Source: Sphaerimonospora cavernae (lineage in GTDB: Bacteria > Actinomycetota > Actinomycetes > Streptosporangiales > Streptosporangiaceae). From it: a stretch of 64,000 bases of DNA. Both the position numbers and the translations under genes were made by a program. Below the pieces are notes generated by a model that was not told where the DNA came from, did no database searches, and saw nothing but the letters and a program-made list of their open reading frames with translations. Each line of letters starts with the position of its first letter. The first letter of the stretch is position 1. Location: positions 186,001 to 250,000 of the forward strand of contig NZ_JBHMQT010000003.1 in assembly GCF_042435035.1 (NCBI RefSeq), read 5' to 3'. Positions 42,002 to 50,748 of the stretch are shown piece after piece.

Positions 42002-43304
42002 CGGAGCAGACCGAGCAGGAGGTCAGGCCGGCCGCCTCGGCCTCCTGCTCAGGCATGGTCTCGATGCCCGCGTCATCGGCGGCACGCAGCAGTGGGCACT
42101 CGGCGCGGTGGTAGCGCCGGGTGCCGACCTTGACCCGCACAGTGGCACCGGAGGAAGCGGTGACGGCGGGAGTAGTGCCGGAAGTGGTGCCGGAAGTGGT
42201 GGAGGTGGAGCCTGCCGGGACACGGAGGCCGGCGCGCCCGGCTTCCGTGGTCTCGGCCGGCTCCACCCGCTCGGTGGCGGCGGCCCCTGCGTGTGCGGGG
42301 CTCGGCCGCTTGAACCAGTCGATCGGTTCGGCCTCGGATGCGACCGGCGTCGTGGATGAGACGGTCGCGGATGGGACACCCTCGTCGGATGAGGCATCCG
42401 TATCGGATGAGACGGGCGCCTGCGGTCCGGAGAGCTTGGTGGTTATGGCCGGGAATTCAGCGGTATCCGCTGGATCCGGCTCGTCGGAGCCCGGTCGGTG
42501 GGAGTCCAGACCGGAGGGAACAGTGCTTTCGGGGTTGCCCGGGTCGGCGACGCCGCGCTCCGCGCCTTCGGGCTTCTCGAGACCTGCGGGGCCTGCCGTA
42601 CGTGATGAGCTCTCGGGGCTCTCCGGGCTCTCAGACCTTTCGACGGTCTCGGCGCTCTTCAGCGTCTCGGTGCTCGCGAGGATCTCGGTGCTTGCGAGGA
42701 TCTCGGTGCTCGCGAGGATCTCGGTGCTGTCGGGGGCCTCCGGGCTCTTCTGGCCCTCGGCCTGGCACGTCGTGCATGGAGTGAAGCCCTCTTCACGGGC
42801 CTCCTCGACAGTGAGCTCCTCGACATCGCGTCCCACGAGCTGGCGGCAGTTCGGCAGATGGAACCGCCTGCGGCCGGGGATCACCAGCACGATGGAGTCG
42901 GACCCCAACCCGTGCGCCGCCGGGACCGGCGGACGGGTGATCGGCACAGCCGCCGGCATGGGGGCCGGTGCCGGGGGCGGCATGGCGACCGCCCCGTGAT
43001 GAGGGAGCTGCCCAGGCGTCCCACCGATCATCGCACCGACCGGAAGATTGCCGGCGTGCGCGACGGTGGCCGTGAACGGAGAGGGGACGGAGGGAGCCTG
43101 GGGGGTGGTAGCCGACCCGACGGCAGTGCCCCTGCCCGCCGGGAACAGCTCATGGCGCCTCAGCAGAGCCCCGATCAACAGGCAGACCGCGGACAGCACA
43201 CTGATCACGATCGACCACATCACGAGGAACGGCTTCGCCAGCACCACGCCCGCGATGAGCAGGACGATGGCGGCGAGAACCAGTGCGGCACTGATGAGGA
43301 TCAC
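41988..43304 (-). CDS. Membrane protein with duplicated Cys/His motif and low-complexity linker
   Basis: 438 aa. Two N-terminal membrane helices (about 1-48). A first small motif at about 165-200 has FHLPNCRQL ... FTPCTTC, and a related copy near the C-terminus has YHRAECPLL ... LTSCSVC. Each supplies His, Cys and a CxxC, a layout like a treble-clef or Ada-type zinc site. Between them lies a Ser/Thr/Glu-rich linker of about 190 residues with near-perfect six-residue repeats (STEILA). No known function. It is next to divIVA, and its end overlaps ileS by 14 bp on the opposite strand. Confidence 0.65.
   Translation of the reverse strand: MILISAALVLAAIVLLIAGVVLAKPFLVMWSIVISVLSAVCLLIGALLRRHELFPAGRGTAVGSATTPQAPSVPSPFTATVAHAGNLPVGAMIGGTPGQLPHHGAVAMPPPAPAPMPAAVPITRPPVPAAHGLGSDSIVLVIPGRRRFHLPNCRQLVGRDVEELTVEEAREEGFTPCTTCQAEGQKSPEAPDSTEILASTEILASTEILASTETLKSAETVERSESPESPESSSRTAGPAGLEKPEGAERGVADPGNPESTVPSGLDSHRPGSDEPDPADTAEFPAITTKLSGPQAPVSSDTDASSDEGVPSATVSSTTPVASEAEPIDWFKRPSPAHAGAAATERVEPAETTEAGRAGLRVPAGSTSTTSGTTSGTTPAVTASSGATVRVKVGTRRYHRAECPLLRAADDAGIETMPEQEAEAAGLTSCSVCSATPS
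42667..42728. repeat. 18-nt in-frame tandem repeats
   Basis: Three near-identical 18-mers start at 42667, 42685 and 42703 with a partial fourth copy. On the minus strand they encode STEILA repeats in the linker of the Cys/His protein. The unit is a multiple of three, so copy-number change would keep the frame. Confidence 0.9.
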
Positions 43305-43356
43305 GGGGGGTACTCCGAGTTACCGGGTTCGCGGCTGAGGGAAGGGGACGCGAACC

Positions 43357-44238
43357 TTACCGACGGTCGTTGTGCGGGCCGTCGGGGCCCGGGAAGCCGG
43401 CGGAGTGCTGGGGGTTCTCCTGAGCGAACGGGTTCGGAGCACCGGTCATCGGCTGGGGACCCGGAGCGACCGCATGCGCCATCGCAGGTGCGCCGCTGAC
43501 GATCGGGAACCCGCCGCTGCCCTCGGCCGAGACGTTCAGCTCGGCGAGCTGGTTCTCCAGGTACAGCTTGAGGCGGCTGCGGTACTCACGCTCGAAGCTG
43601 CGCAGCTCCTCGACCTTGCGCTCGAGTTCGTCACGGGTCTGCACCAGCGTGCCCATGGCCTGACGGTGCCGTTCCTGCGCGTCACGCTCCAGCGTCTCCG
43701 CACGGGCGCGAGCGTCGCCGATGATCTGCTCCGCCTGACGGCGAGCCTTGCCGAGAATGTCGTCGGCCTCACGCCTGGCGCGCGTCACCGTCTCGTCGGC
43801 CTCACGCCGAGCGTCCGCGATGGCCTGATCGGCCGTCTGCTGGGCGAGGGCCAGCACGCGGGCCGCGGTGTCCATGTTGTCCTCGGCGGGCGGCATGCCC
43901 ATTCCGACGGGTACCGGCTCGGGGCGAGGAGGTTCGGGAGCCTTCATCGGCTCAGGCTGCGGGACCATCATCTCCGGCTTGGGATCAGAGACCGGTGCGG
44001 GGGCCATCGGGGGCTGACCCGCCATGCCCACGCCGCCGGGGGCGCCCATACCACCGGGAACCTTGCCCCTCAGGCACTCGGTCAGCTTCGCACGGAGCTC
44101 CTCGTTCTCCTGGATGAGGCGGTCGAGCTCGGCCTCGACCTCGTCGAGGAAGGCGTCGACCTCCTCCTCGTCGTACCCCGGCCTCAGCCTGGTGGTACTG
44201 AACTGCTTGTTCCGCACATCAGCGGGCGTCAACGGCAT
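43357..44238 (-). CDS. divIVA: DivIVA/Wag31 polar growth protein
   Basis: 293 aa from ATG at 44238 (MPLTPADVRNKQFSTTR), with an AGGAGA ribosome site; a longer frame to 44286 adds residues not seen in the family. The N-terminal lipid-binding domain DVRNKQFSTTRLRPGYDEEEV is followed by a first coiled coil. A Pro/Met/Gly-rich insert (about 75-130) precedes a long second coiled coil (LAQQTADQAIADARREADET and beyond). DivIVA marks curved membrane and drives tip growth in actinomycetes. It sits in the classical ftsZ-yggS-sepF-yggT-divIVA order. Confidence 0.95.
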   Translation of the reverse strand: MPLTPADVRNKQFSTTRLRPGYDEEEVDAFLDEVEAELDRLIQENEELRAKLTECLRGKVPGGMGAPGGVGMAGQPPMAPAPVSDPKPEMMVPQPEPMKAPEPPRPEPVPVGMGMPPAEDNMDTAARVLALAQQTADQAIADARREADETVTRARREADDILGKARRQAEQIIGDARARAETLERDAQERHRQAMGTLVQTRDELERKVEELRSFEREYRSRLKLYLENQLAELNVSAEGSGGFPIVSGAPAMAHAVAPGPQPMTGAPNPFAQENPQHSAGFPGPDGPHNDRR

Positions 44239-44301
44239 TTTGGGTCTCCTTGGCGCGCTTGGAGTCTCTGTCCGGTCGGACGGCACCCGATCAACGAAGC
44301 G

Positions 44302-44577
44302 CTACACGACTTGGATCAAGACCAAGATCACAATGAACAGCACTGTGAAGCTCAGGTCAAAGGCCACCGTACCCAACCTGAGGGGCGGAATGAAACGGCG
44401 GAGGAACCTGAGAGGAGGGTCTGTCACGGTGTATATGGCCTCTGCCAGCACCAACACCAACCCGGAGGGGTGCCAGTTGCGGGCGAACGCCTGCACCGTA
44501 TCTATGATCATTCTGCCGATCAGCAGAAGCAGAAAGATGTACAGGGCGAAGACCACGATCTCTCTAATGATCCCCAC
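44302..44577 (-). CDS. YggT family membrane protein
   Basis: 91 aa with two hydrophobic segments (IVVFALYIFLLLLIGRMIID and FDLSFTVLFIVILVLIQVV) and the family motif YTVTDPPLRFLRRFIPP between them. The role is unclear; in actinobacteria it is part of the conserved division cluster between sepF and divIVA. Confidence 0.93.
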   Translation of the reverse strand: MGIIREIVVFALYIFLLLLIGRMIIDTVQAFARNWHPSGLVLVLAEAIYTVTDPPLRFLRRFIPPLRLGTVAFDLSFTVLFIVILVLIQVV

Positions 44578-44620
44578 GGCCCAGCCCCGCCTCCATCCGG
44601 TTACTGTTCATGATGGAACT

Positions 44621-45106
44621 CTAGCTCTGATTGAAGAAGCCGCGTTCCGCGATTCTGGCCTTGTCCTCGGCGGTCACCTCAACGTTGGCGGGAGACAACA
44701 GGAACACCTTGTTGGTAACACGTTCGATGCTTCCATGGAGACCGAAGACGAGACCTGCCGCGAAATCGACAAGCCGCTTGGCGTCGCTGTCGACCATTTC
44801 TGTCAGGTTCATGATGACCGGCGTGCCCTCCCGGAAGTGCTCGCCGATCGTACGCGCCTCGTTGTACGTGCGCGGATGCAGGGTGGTGATACGCGCCAGA
44901 TCAGTGGTACGGCGCTCCAGGACCGGCGTCGAGGGGCGGGGGGCGGGGACGGCCGCCTCGACGGTGTCCTCACGCCGCGACGACGTCTCGTAGTCGTCGT
45001 CGGCGTAGTCCTCGTCGTGGCCGTACTCGGCCGCGTACCTGTCTTCGTAGCGGTCGTCCTCCACGAGACCGAGGTAGACCGCCATCTTGCGCATCGCGCC
45101 GGCCAT
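44621..45106 (-). CDS. sepF: Cell division protein SepF
   Basis: 161 aa, ATG with GGAGG-type ribosome site. The N-terminal amphipathic helix MRKMAVYLGLVEDD binds membrane. An acidic Tyr-rich linker follows, and the C-terminal SepF domain (ARTIGEHFREGTPVIMNL, DSDAKRLVDFAAGLVFGL) binds the FtsZ tail and polymerises. SepF is the main FtsZ membrane anchor in actinobacteria, which lack FtsA. Confidence 0.95.
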   Translation of the reverse strand: MAGAMRKMAVYLGLVEDDRYEDRYAAEYGHDEDYADDDYETSSRREDTVEAAVPAPRPSTPVLERRTTDLARITTLHPRTYNEARTIGEHFREGTPVIMNLTEMVDSDAKRLVDFAAGLVFGLHGSIERVTNKVFLLSPANVEVTAEDKARIAERGFFNQS

Positions 45107-45180
45107 CGCTCGTCGTCCTCCCGCCTATATCTGGTGCCTTCAAGGTCCCTATTGGGACACCAAGGTCCGCTTGGGGGACA

Positions 45181-45873
45181 TTACCCGACGAAGGGCTTTC
45201 TACGGCCGAGCAACGCCGTACCGATCCGTACATGTGTCGCGCCGTTTGCGATCGCCTGGTCGAGGTCCCCGCTCATCCCCGCCGAGACGACGTCCGCCCC
45301 CGGATGTTCCTTCCGTACGGCCTCCGCGATCTCGTCCAACCGGGCGAACGCCTCCGCCGGGTCCCCGCCCAGCGGGGCCACGGCCATGACGCCCCGTATC
45401 CGCAGGCCCTCCGCCGCCGCGACCAGTCCGGCGAGCGCGGGAGCCTCCTCCGGCCGGATCCCGCCACGCCCCGAGACGGGATCCAGCGTGACCTGGACGA
45501 GGCAGCCGATCTCGCGTCCGGCCCGAACGGCCTCGCGGCTCAGCGCCTCCACCAGCCGGGGCCGGTCCACGGAGTGGACCATGTCGGCATAGGAGGCGAC
45601 CGAGCGGACCTTGTTGGTCTGTAACTGACCGATGAAATGCCAGGTGAGGTCGAGATCAGCGCATTCGGCGGCCTTGCCGGCCGCCTCCTGGTCCCGGTTC
45701 TCCCCGATGTCGCGGACTCCGAGCGCGTGGAGCAGCCGTACGTCCGAGGCGGGGTAGGTCTTGGTCACCGCGATCAGCGTGATCTCCGACCTGCTCCGGC
45801 CGGCGGCCCGGCAGGCCTCCTCGATCCGCCGTTCCACCTCGGTCAGACCCGCCTTGATCTCCTCTTTTCTCAC
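45181..45873 (-). CDS. YggS family PLP-binding protein
   Basis: 230 aa, ATG start overlapping the ftsZ stop by 4 bp. Alanine-racemase-like N-terminal barrel; the PLP lysine is in LIAVTKTYPASDV, with the conserved GENRDQEAAGKA, WHFIGQLQTNKVR and MSGDLDQAIANGATHVRIG motifs. Maintains PLP homeostasis; co-located with division genes throughout actinobacteria for unknown reasons. Confidence 0.95.
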   Translation of the reverse strand: MRKEEIKAGLTEVERRIEEACRAAGRSRSEITLIAVTKTYPASDVRLLHALGVRDIGENRDQEAAGKAAECADLDLTWHFIGQLQTNKVRSVASYADMVHSVDRPRLVEALSREAVRAGREIGCLVQVTLDPVSGRGGIRPEEAPALAGLVAAAEGLRIRGVMAVAPLGGDPAEAFARLDEIAEAVRKEHPGADVVSAGMSGDLDQAIANGATHVRIGTALLGRRKPFVG

Positions 45874-47273
45874 TTGAGGAAATCCGGCACGTCGAGCTCC
45901 TCCTCCTGCTCCTCGAACACCACCGGGACTCGGGGACCGGGCCGGTTGACCCGCGAGGTGATCGGGGTCGGCGGCTCGGGCGCGGGCCTCGGGACCGACA
46001 GCGGTCCCGTGTTCCCCCCGGAACCCGCGGTCCCGGCGCCTCCGGTGGACGTGGCCGCTCCCGCGGCGGTCCCGGTACCACTCACGGGCGCCTGCTCGAC
46101 CTGCGGCTCCGGCTTGGACGCCGCAGCGGGCGCGGGTGGCGGAGCGGACGAAGCGGGAGGCGCCGGAGGCTGCGCCGGGGCCGGAGTGGGCGTCGGCGCG
46201 GCCGCCAGAGTCGGCCGGGACGCCGGAGCCACCGGCGGGGCGGCCGCGGGGACAGCCGGCGGGGCCGACGACGCCGGACGGGCCTGCTGGGGCCGTGACA
46301 GCGGTGTGACGGCCGGCTTGGCCGGGGCCGGCTCGTCGAAGCCGGCGGCGATCACGGTCACCCGCACCTCGTCACCGAGCGCGTCGTCGATCACCGTACC
46401 GAAGATGATGTTGGCATCCGACGCGGCGGCGTTGGAGACGAGCTGGGCCGCCTCGTTGATCTCGAAGAGGCCGAGGTCGGAGCCGCCCGCGATGGACAGC
46501 AGGACGCCGTGGGCGCCGTCGATGCTGGCCTCCAGCAGCGGGCTGGACACGGCCATCTCGGCCGCCGCGACCGAGCGGTCGTCGCCGCGCGCGTGGCCGA
46601 TGCCCATCAGTGCCGATCCCGCGCCGGACATGACGGACTTCACGTCGGCGAAGTCGAGGTTGATGAGACCAGGCGTGGTGATCAGGTCGGTGATGCCCTG
46701 GACACCGGACAGCAGCACCTGGTCCGCCGCCTTGAAGGCGTCGAGCACGCTGACCTGGCGGTCGGAGATCGACAGCAGCCGGTCGTTCGGGATGACGATC
46801 AGCGTGTCCACCTCCTCGCGGAGGGTCTCGATGCCGGCCTCGGCCTGCATGGCCCGGCGCTTGCCCTCGAAGCTGAACGGCCGGGTCACCACTCCTATGG
46901 TCAGGGCGCCCAGCGAGCGGGCGATCTGGGCCACGACGGGCGCGCCGCCCGTGCCCGTGCCGCCGCCCTCGCCGGCGGTGACGAACACCATGTCGGCGCC
47001 CTTGAGGACCTCCTCGATCTCCTCTCGGTGGTCCTCGGCCGCCTTACGGCCCACCTCGGGGTTGGCGCCGGCGCCCAGGCCCCTGGTGAGCTCCCGTCCG
47101 ACGTCGAGTTTCACATCGGCGTCACTCATCAGCAGCGCCTGGGCGTCAGTGTTGATGGCGATGAACTCGACGCCCTTGAGTCCCTCCTCGATCATCCGGT
47201 TGACGGCGTTGACTCCGCCGCCGCCGATGCCGACGACCTTGATGACCGCGAGGTAGTTCTGCGGTGCTGCCAC
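45870..47273 (-). CDS. ftsZ: Cell division protein FtsZ
   Basis: 467 aa from GTG at 47273 (AAPQNYLAVIKVVGIGGGG follows, as in other actinomycetes); the open extension to 47315 is untypical. The GTP-binding tubulin signature is AGEGGGTGTGGAP, and the synergy-loop region contains DFADVKSVMSG. After about residue 315 an extremely Pro/Ala-rich linker of about 140 residues leads to the conserved C-terminal peptide ELDVPDFLK that binds SepF. Forms the Z-ring. Confidence 0.97.
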   Translation of the reverse strand: MAAPQNYLAVIKVVGIGGGGVNAVNRMIEEGLKGVEFIAINTDAQALLMSDADVKLDVGRELTRGLGAGANPEVGRKAAEDHREEIEEVLKGADMVFVTAGEGGGTGTGGAPVVAQIARSLGALTIGVVTRPFSFEGKRRAMQAEAGIETLREEVDTLIVIPNDRLLSISDRQVSVLDAFKAADQVLLSGVQGITDLITTPGLINLDFADVKSVMSGAGSALMGIGHARGDDRSVAAAEMAVSSPLLEASIDGAHGVLLSIAGGSDLGLFEINEAAQLVSNAAASDANIIFGTVIDDALGDEVRVTVIAAGFDEPAPAKPAVTPLSRPQQARPASSAPPAVPAAAPPVAPASRPTLAAAPTPTPAPAQPPAPPASSAPPPAPAAASKPEPQVEQAPVSGTGTAAGAATSTGGAGTAGSGGNTGPLSVPRPAPEPPTPITSRVNRPGPRVPVVFEEQEEELDVPDFLK

Positions 47274-47339
47274 GACGAGGGGCCTTTCCGCTCGTTTACG
47301 TTCCATGCGGGCCACGCCCGCGCTGTCTCAACTCTCACC

Positions 47340-47350
47340 CTCAAGTTGAG
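47340..47350. promoter_or_regulatory. CTCAAsTTGAG palindrome in the ftsZ leader
   Basis: An 11-bp palindrome in a block of related CTCAA/TTGAG words (47327-47350), between the predicted ftsZ promoter and the start codon. On the minus strand TTGACATAACTCTAAATCTC precedes it and could be a second promoter element. Function as an operator is an inference. Confidence 0.4.
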
Positions 47351-47384
47351 ATTTAGAGTTATGTCAACCTGAGGATTGATACGG

Positions 47385-47414
47385 ACAGTAGGGTTGCCCA
47401 TCCCCCAGGGTCAA
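47385..47414 (-). promoter_or_regulatory. Predicted ftsZ promoter
   Basis: On the minus strand TTGACC (47409-47414) is separated by 18 bp from TACTGT (47385-47390). This lies in the 204-bp gap between ftsQ and ftsZ, leaving a leader of about 110 nt. The gap interrupts the otherwise overlapping cluster, consistent with independent ftsZ expression. Confidence 0.6.
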
Positions 47415-47477
47415 CTAACCGCGCCGGAAGGTCGCCCGGCGTGTCGCGGGCTGTCCTATTCCCTCCCTTGAAATTTC

Positions 47478-48248
47478 TCACTTGACCGTCACCACTCGGG
47501 GAGTGCTCACATCGAAGAAGGTCCCGGGTCGCTCGAGAGCGGCGGCGAGGGCACGGCCCTTCTCCGCGGCGTGCCCGGCATCGCCCCACAGGACGGTACG
47601 GCCGTCGGCGAGGCTCAGCGTGATAGACCGGACGGACGGCACCCGCACCTCGCTCACCCGCACGTCGTCCGGCAGAGCGCCCAGTACGGCGAGCGCGGCA
47701 CGCATCGCGGGGTCGCCGGGGGCGGGGTGCTGCACCCGCAGCACCGGAAGCCGCGGCGGGGCCACCGCCACCCGTTCGAGGATCACGCCGAAGCGGTCCA
47801 CGACGGCGGACATCCCCGCCACCGCCGCCCCGTTCTCCGAGGCGCCGATCTCCGAGGCGCCGTTCTCCGGTGCTCCGTTCGTCGAGGGCTCGGTCAGCGG
47901 CACGACGGCCACCGGGGTGCGCTCGACCACGCTGATCCGCAGCGTGCCCGGCCACTCCCGCTCCACCCGGGCCGACTCGACCTCGACCACGGCGCGCAAC
48001 CGGCGCCCCACCTCATCGACGTCAACGTTCGCCAGGGGGGTGCCGGCGGGAACGCCGGCGGCCGCCCGCAGCGTCTCGGCCGGCACGCCCGTGTTACCAA
48101 TGATCTCCACCTGCCGCACGCCCAGCACCGACGAGGAGAACACCACCCAGGTCGCCGCGCCCACCACGCCGGCCATGAGCAGGGCCGCCAGGGCCGTACG
48201 CCGGACGGTCCTGCTTCCCCTCGGGAAGGCCGACGTGAGGAAATTCAC
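47478..48248 (-). CDS. ftsQ: Cell division protein FtsQ
   Basis: 256 aa. A short cytoplasmic N-terminus, one membrane helix (TALAALLMAGVVGAATWVVF), then a POTRA domain (VLGVRQVEIIGNTGVPAETL) and the FtsQ beta domain. Part of the FtsQBL divisome complex. A short low-complexity insert (NGAPENGASEIGASENG) with 15-nt DNA repeats interrupts the beta domain near residue 125. Overlaps murC by 4 bp. Confidence 0.93.
   Translation of the reverse strand: MNFLTSAFPRGSRTVRRTALAALLMAGVVGAATWVVFSSSVLGVRQVEIIGNTGVPAETLRAAAGVPAGTPLANVDVDEVGRRLRAVVEVESARVEREWPGTLRISVVERTPVAVVPLTEPSTNGAPENGASEIGASENGAAVAGMSAVVDRFGVILERVAVAPPRLPVLRVQHPAPGDPAMRAALAVLGALPDDVRVSEVRVPSVRSITLSLADGRTVLWGDAGHAAEKGRALAAALERPGTFFDVSTPRVVTVK
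47832..47876. repeat. 15-nt in-frame tandem repeats in ftsQ
   Basis: Three 15-mers (47832-47846, 47847-47861, 47862-47876), the first two differing at two bases at most and the third more diverged. They encode ENGAS/EIGAS-like pentapeptides. Confidence 0.85.
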
Positions 48249-49672
48249 TTCGCCGACAGCTCGGCGACGATGCGGGGGCCGAGATCCGTGACGTCTCCCG
48301 CACCCATGGTGAGCACGATGTCACCGGGCCGGGCCCGGGCGGCGACCAGTGCGGGAACCGAAGCACGCTCGGGCGCGTAGACCACCCGTTCGGAGGGCAG
48401 CGGCACCTTGCCCGCGACGAGCGCTCCGGAGACTCCGGGCTCGGGGTCCTCCCGCGCGCCGTACACGTCGAGCACGACGACCTCGTCGGCGAGCCCCAGC
48501 GCCGCGCCGAACTCGGCGGCGAAGAACCTGGTGCGCGAGTAGAGGTGCGGCTGGAAGACCGCGATCACGCGTCCACCATGGAGGGGCCCACCGCGGAGGG
48601 GGCCGCCGTCGGAGACCACGTCACGGGCGGCGCGCAGGTCGGCGGTCAACTCGGTCGGGTGATGGGCGTAGCTGTCGTACACGGACACGCCCCCGGCCTC
48701 GCCCCTGGCCTCGAACCGCCGCTTCGCCCCGGTGAAGGCGGCCAGCCCCTCCTTGACGTCGTCGAACGGCAGGCCGAGGCGGAGCGCCACGGCGATCACC
48801 GCGGTGGCGTTCACGGCGTTGTGCCGTCCCGGCACGGCCAGGCGGACGCCGCCGTGCCCGGCCACGTGGAACTCGACCTCGAGGCCGCGCGGGACGATGT
48901 CGACGGTGCGGATGTCCGCCGCCGGGGCCTCGCCATACGTCACGACCTCGAGGCCGCGCGCCCGCGCCAGGGGCGCCAGCGCCGCCGCGCCCGGGTCGTC
49001 GGCGCAGACCACCAGGATGGAGCCGACACGTTCGGCGAAGCGGGCGAAGCTCTCGTGCACGGCCTGCGGGTCGCCGTAGTTGTCCAGGTGGTCGGCCTCG
49101 ACGTTGGTCACGATCGCGACGTCCGGCGTCAGCATGAGGAACGAGCCGTCGCTCTCGTCCGCCTCCGCCACGAACACCTCTCCGGTCCCGTCGTCGGCGC
49201 CCAGGCCCGTGGTGACGAGCCGGCCGCCGACGCAGTAGGACGGGTCCTCGCCGCACTTCTGCAGCGCCACGGTGAGCATCGAGCTGGTCGTGGTCTTGCC
49301 GTGGGTCCCGGCTACGGCGATGCCGGTCCGGCCCGTCATCACGGCGGCGAGCGCCGCGGCACGCGGGATGATCCGCAGGTTCCGGCGGAGCGCCTCCCCC
49401 AGTTCGGGGTTGGAGTCGCGGATCGCGGTCGACACGACGACCGTGTCCACGTCCTTGATGTGGGAGGCGGCGTGGCCGACGTGAATGTCGGCGCCCAGCC
49501 CGCGGAGCTCGTCCAGCATGTCGGAGACCCGGGCGTCGCTGCCCGACACCGGAACCCCGCGCTTCAGCAGGATCCGGGCGATGCCCGACATCCCGGCGCC
49601 TCCGATGCCGATGAGGTGCACCCGGCCCAGATCGGCCGCCGGTACGGGGTCCACGAGCTTGACGAGACTCAT
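48245..49672 (-). CDS. murC: UDP-N-acetylmuramate--L-alanine ligase
   Basis: 475 aa from ATG at 49672, which overlaps the murG stop by 4 bp; the open frame further up runs through murG. Rossmann motif VHLIGIGGAGMSGIA, ATP loop VAGTHGKTTTSSML, EADESDGSF and the conserved DSYAHHPTEL. Adds L-Ala to UDP-MurNAc in the cytoplasm. A small GGPLRGGPLHGG insert follows the HHP motif. Confidence 0.96.
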   Translation of the reverse strand: MSLVKLVDPVPAADLGRVHLIGIGGAGMSGIARILLKRGVPVSGSDARVSDMLDELRGLGADIHVGHAASHIKDVDTVVVSTAIRDSNPELGEALRRNLRIIPRAAALAAVMTGRTGIAVAGTHGKTTTSSMLTVALQKCGEDPSYCVGGRLVTTGLGADDGTGEVFVAEADESDGSFLMLTPDVAIVTNVEADHLDNYGDPQAVHESFARFAERVGSILVVCADDPGAAALAPLARARGLEVVTYGEAPAADIRTVDIVPRGLEVEFHVAGHGGVRLAVPGRHNAVNATAVIAVALRLGLPFDDVKEGLAAFTGAKRRFEARGEAGGVSVYDSYAHHPTELTADLRAARDVVSDGGPLRGGPLHGGRVIAVFQPHLYSRTRFFAAEFGAALGLADEVVVLDVYGAREDPEPGVSGALVAGKVPLPSERVVYAPERASVPALVAARARPGDIVLTMGAGDVTDLGPRIVAELSAK

Positions 49673-50748
49673 CGGGAAACGATCTCCAGAACCTTGCGTG
49701 CGAGCGTCGCGTCGGCGTCCGCGCGGCCCATACGGGACGCGGCCTCGGACATGGCGACCACGCGCTCGGGGTCGTTCAGAATGGGCAGCAGCGTCGCAGT
49801 GATCCACTCGGCGGAAAGGTCCGCGTCATCGATCATGATCCCACCGCCCGCCTGCACGATGGGCTGGGCGTTGAGGCGCTGTTCGCCGTTGCCGTGCGGC
49901 AGTGGCACGTACGCGGCGGGCAGTCCGACCGCGGTGAGCTCGGCGCAGGTGATCGCCCCGCTGCGGCACAGCACGAGGTCGGCGGCGGCGTAGGCCAGAT
50001 CCATGCGGTCGATGTACGGCAGGATCACGTACTGCGGGTCGCCTGGCGGGGGCTCCACCTCGACCGTGTTCTTGGGCCCGATCACGTGCAGCACCTGGAC
50101 GCCCGCGGCCCGCAGCCGAGGTGCGGCCGCCAGGGCGGCCTCGTTGATCGAGCGAGCGCCCTGGGAGCCGCCGAACACGAGCAGCGTCACCCGGTCGGAC
50201 TCCAGACCGAAGTACGACCTGGCCTTGTCGCCGAGCGACAGCCGGTCCATCCCGGCGATCTGGCGGCGCAACGGGATGCCGATGTACTGCGCGTTCGGCA
50301 GCGGCGTGTCCGGATGGCCGGTGAAGACGTGGTCGGTCAGCCGCGCGCCGAGCCGGTTGGCCAGGCCGGGGCGGGGGTTGGCCTCGTGCACGACGATCGG
50401 GACGCCGCGCCGCCGTGCGGCGAGATAGGCGGGCGTCGCGACGTAACCGCCGAACCCGACCAGCACGTCCGCCCTCACCTGGTCGAGGATCCCGGCCGCC
50501 GTGCTGATCGCCCCGGCGAGCCGGCCGGGCACGGTGAGAAGCTTCGGCGTGAGCGAGCGAGGCAGCGGCACGGCGGGGACCAGGGCCAGCTCGTAGCCGC
50601 GCTCGGGCACCAGCCGGGTCTCCAGGCCCCGCTCGGTGCCGAGGCACGTGATCCCGATCGCCGGGTCCTGCTCGCGAAGCGCGTCAGCAAGCGCGAGCGC
50701 CGGTTCGATATGGCCGGCCGTCCCCCCGCCGGCGAGGACCACCCTCAT
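49669..50748 (-). CDS. murG: UDP-GlcNAc transferase to lipid I (MurG)
   Basis: 359 aa. Glycosyltransferase of family 28 that makes lipid II on the inner membrane face. The G-loops are GGGTAGHIEPALALA and VFGGSQGARSIN, with VHEANPRPGLANRLGA and CRSGAITCAELTAVGLPA in the substrate sites. Overlaps ftsW and murC by 4 bp. Confidence 0.96.
   Translation of the reverse strand: MRVVLAGGGTAGHIEPALALADALREQDPAIGITCLGTERGLETRLVPERGYELALVPAVPLPRSLTPKLLTVPGRLAGAISTAAGILDQVRADVLVGFGGYVATPAYLAARRRGVPIVVHEANPRPGLANRLGARLTDHVFTGHPDTPLPNAQYIGIPLRRQIAGMDRLSLGDKARSYFGLESDRVTLLVFGGSQGARSINEAALAAAPRLRAAGVQVLHVIGPKNTVEVEPPPGDPQYVILPYIDRMDLAYAAADLVLCRSGAITCAELTAVGLPAAYVPLPHGNGEQRLNAQPIVQAGGGIMIDDADLSAEWITATLLPILNDPERVVAMSEAASRMGRADADATLARKVLEIVSR

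Noticed and set aside
42667..42728. CRISPR-like repeats
   Set aside because: Units are 18 nt, contiguous with no spacers and inside a coding frame.
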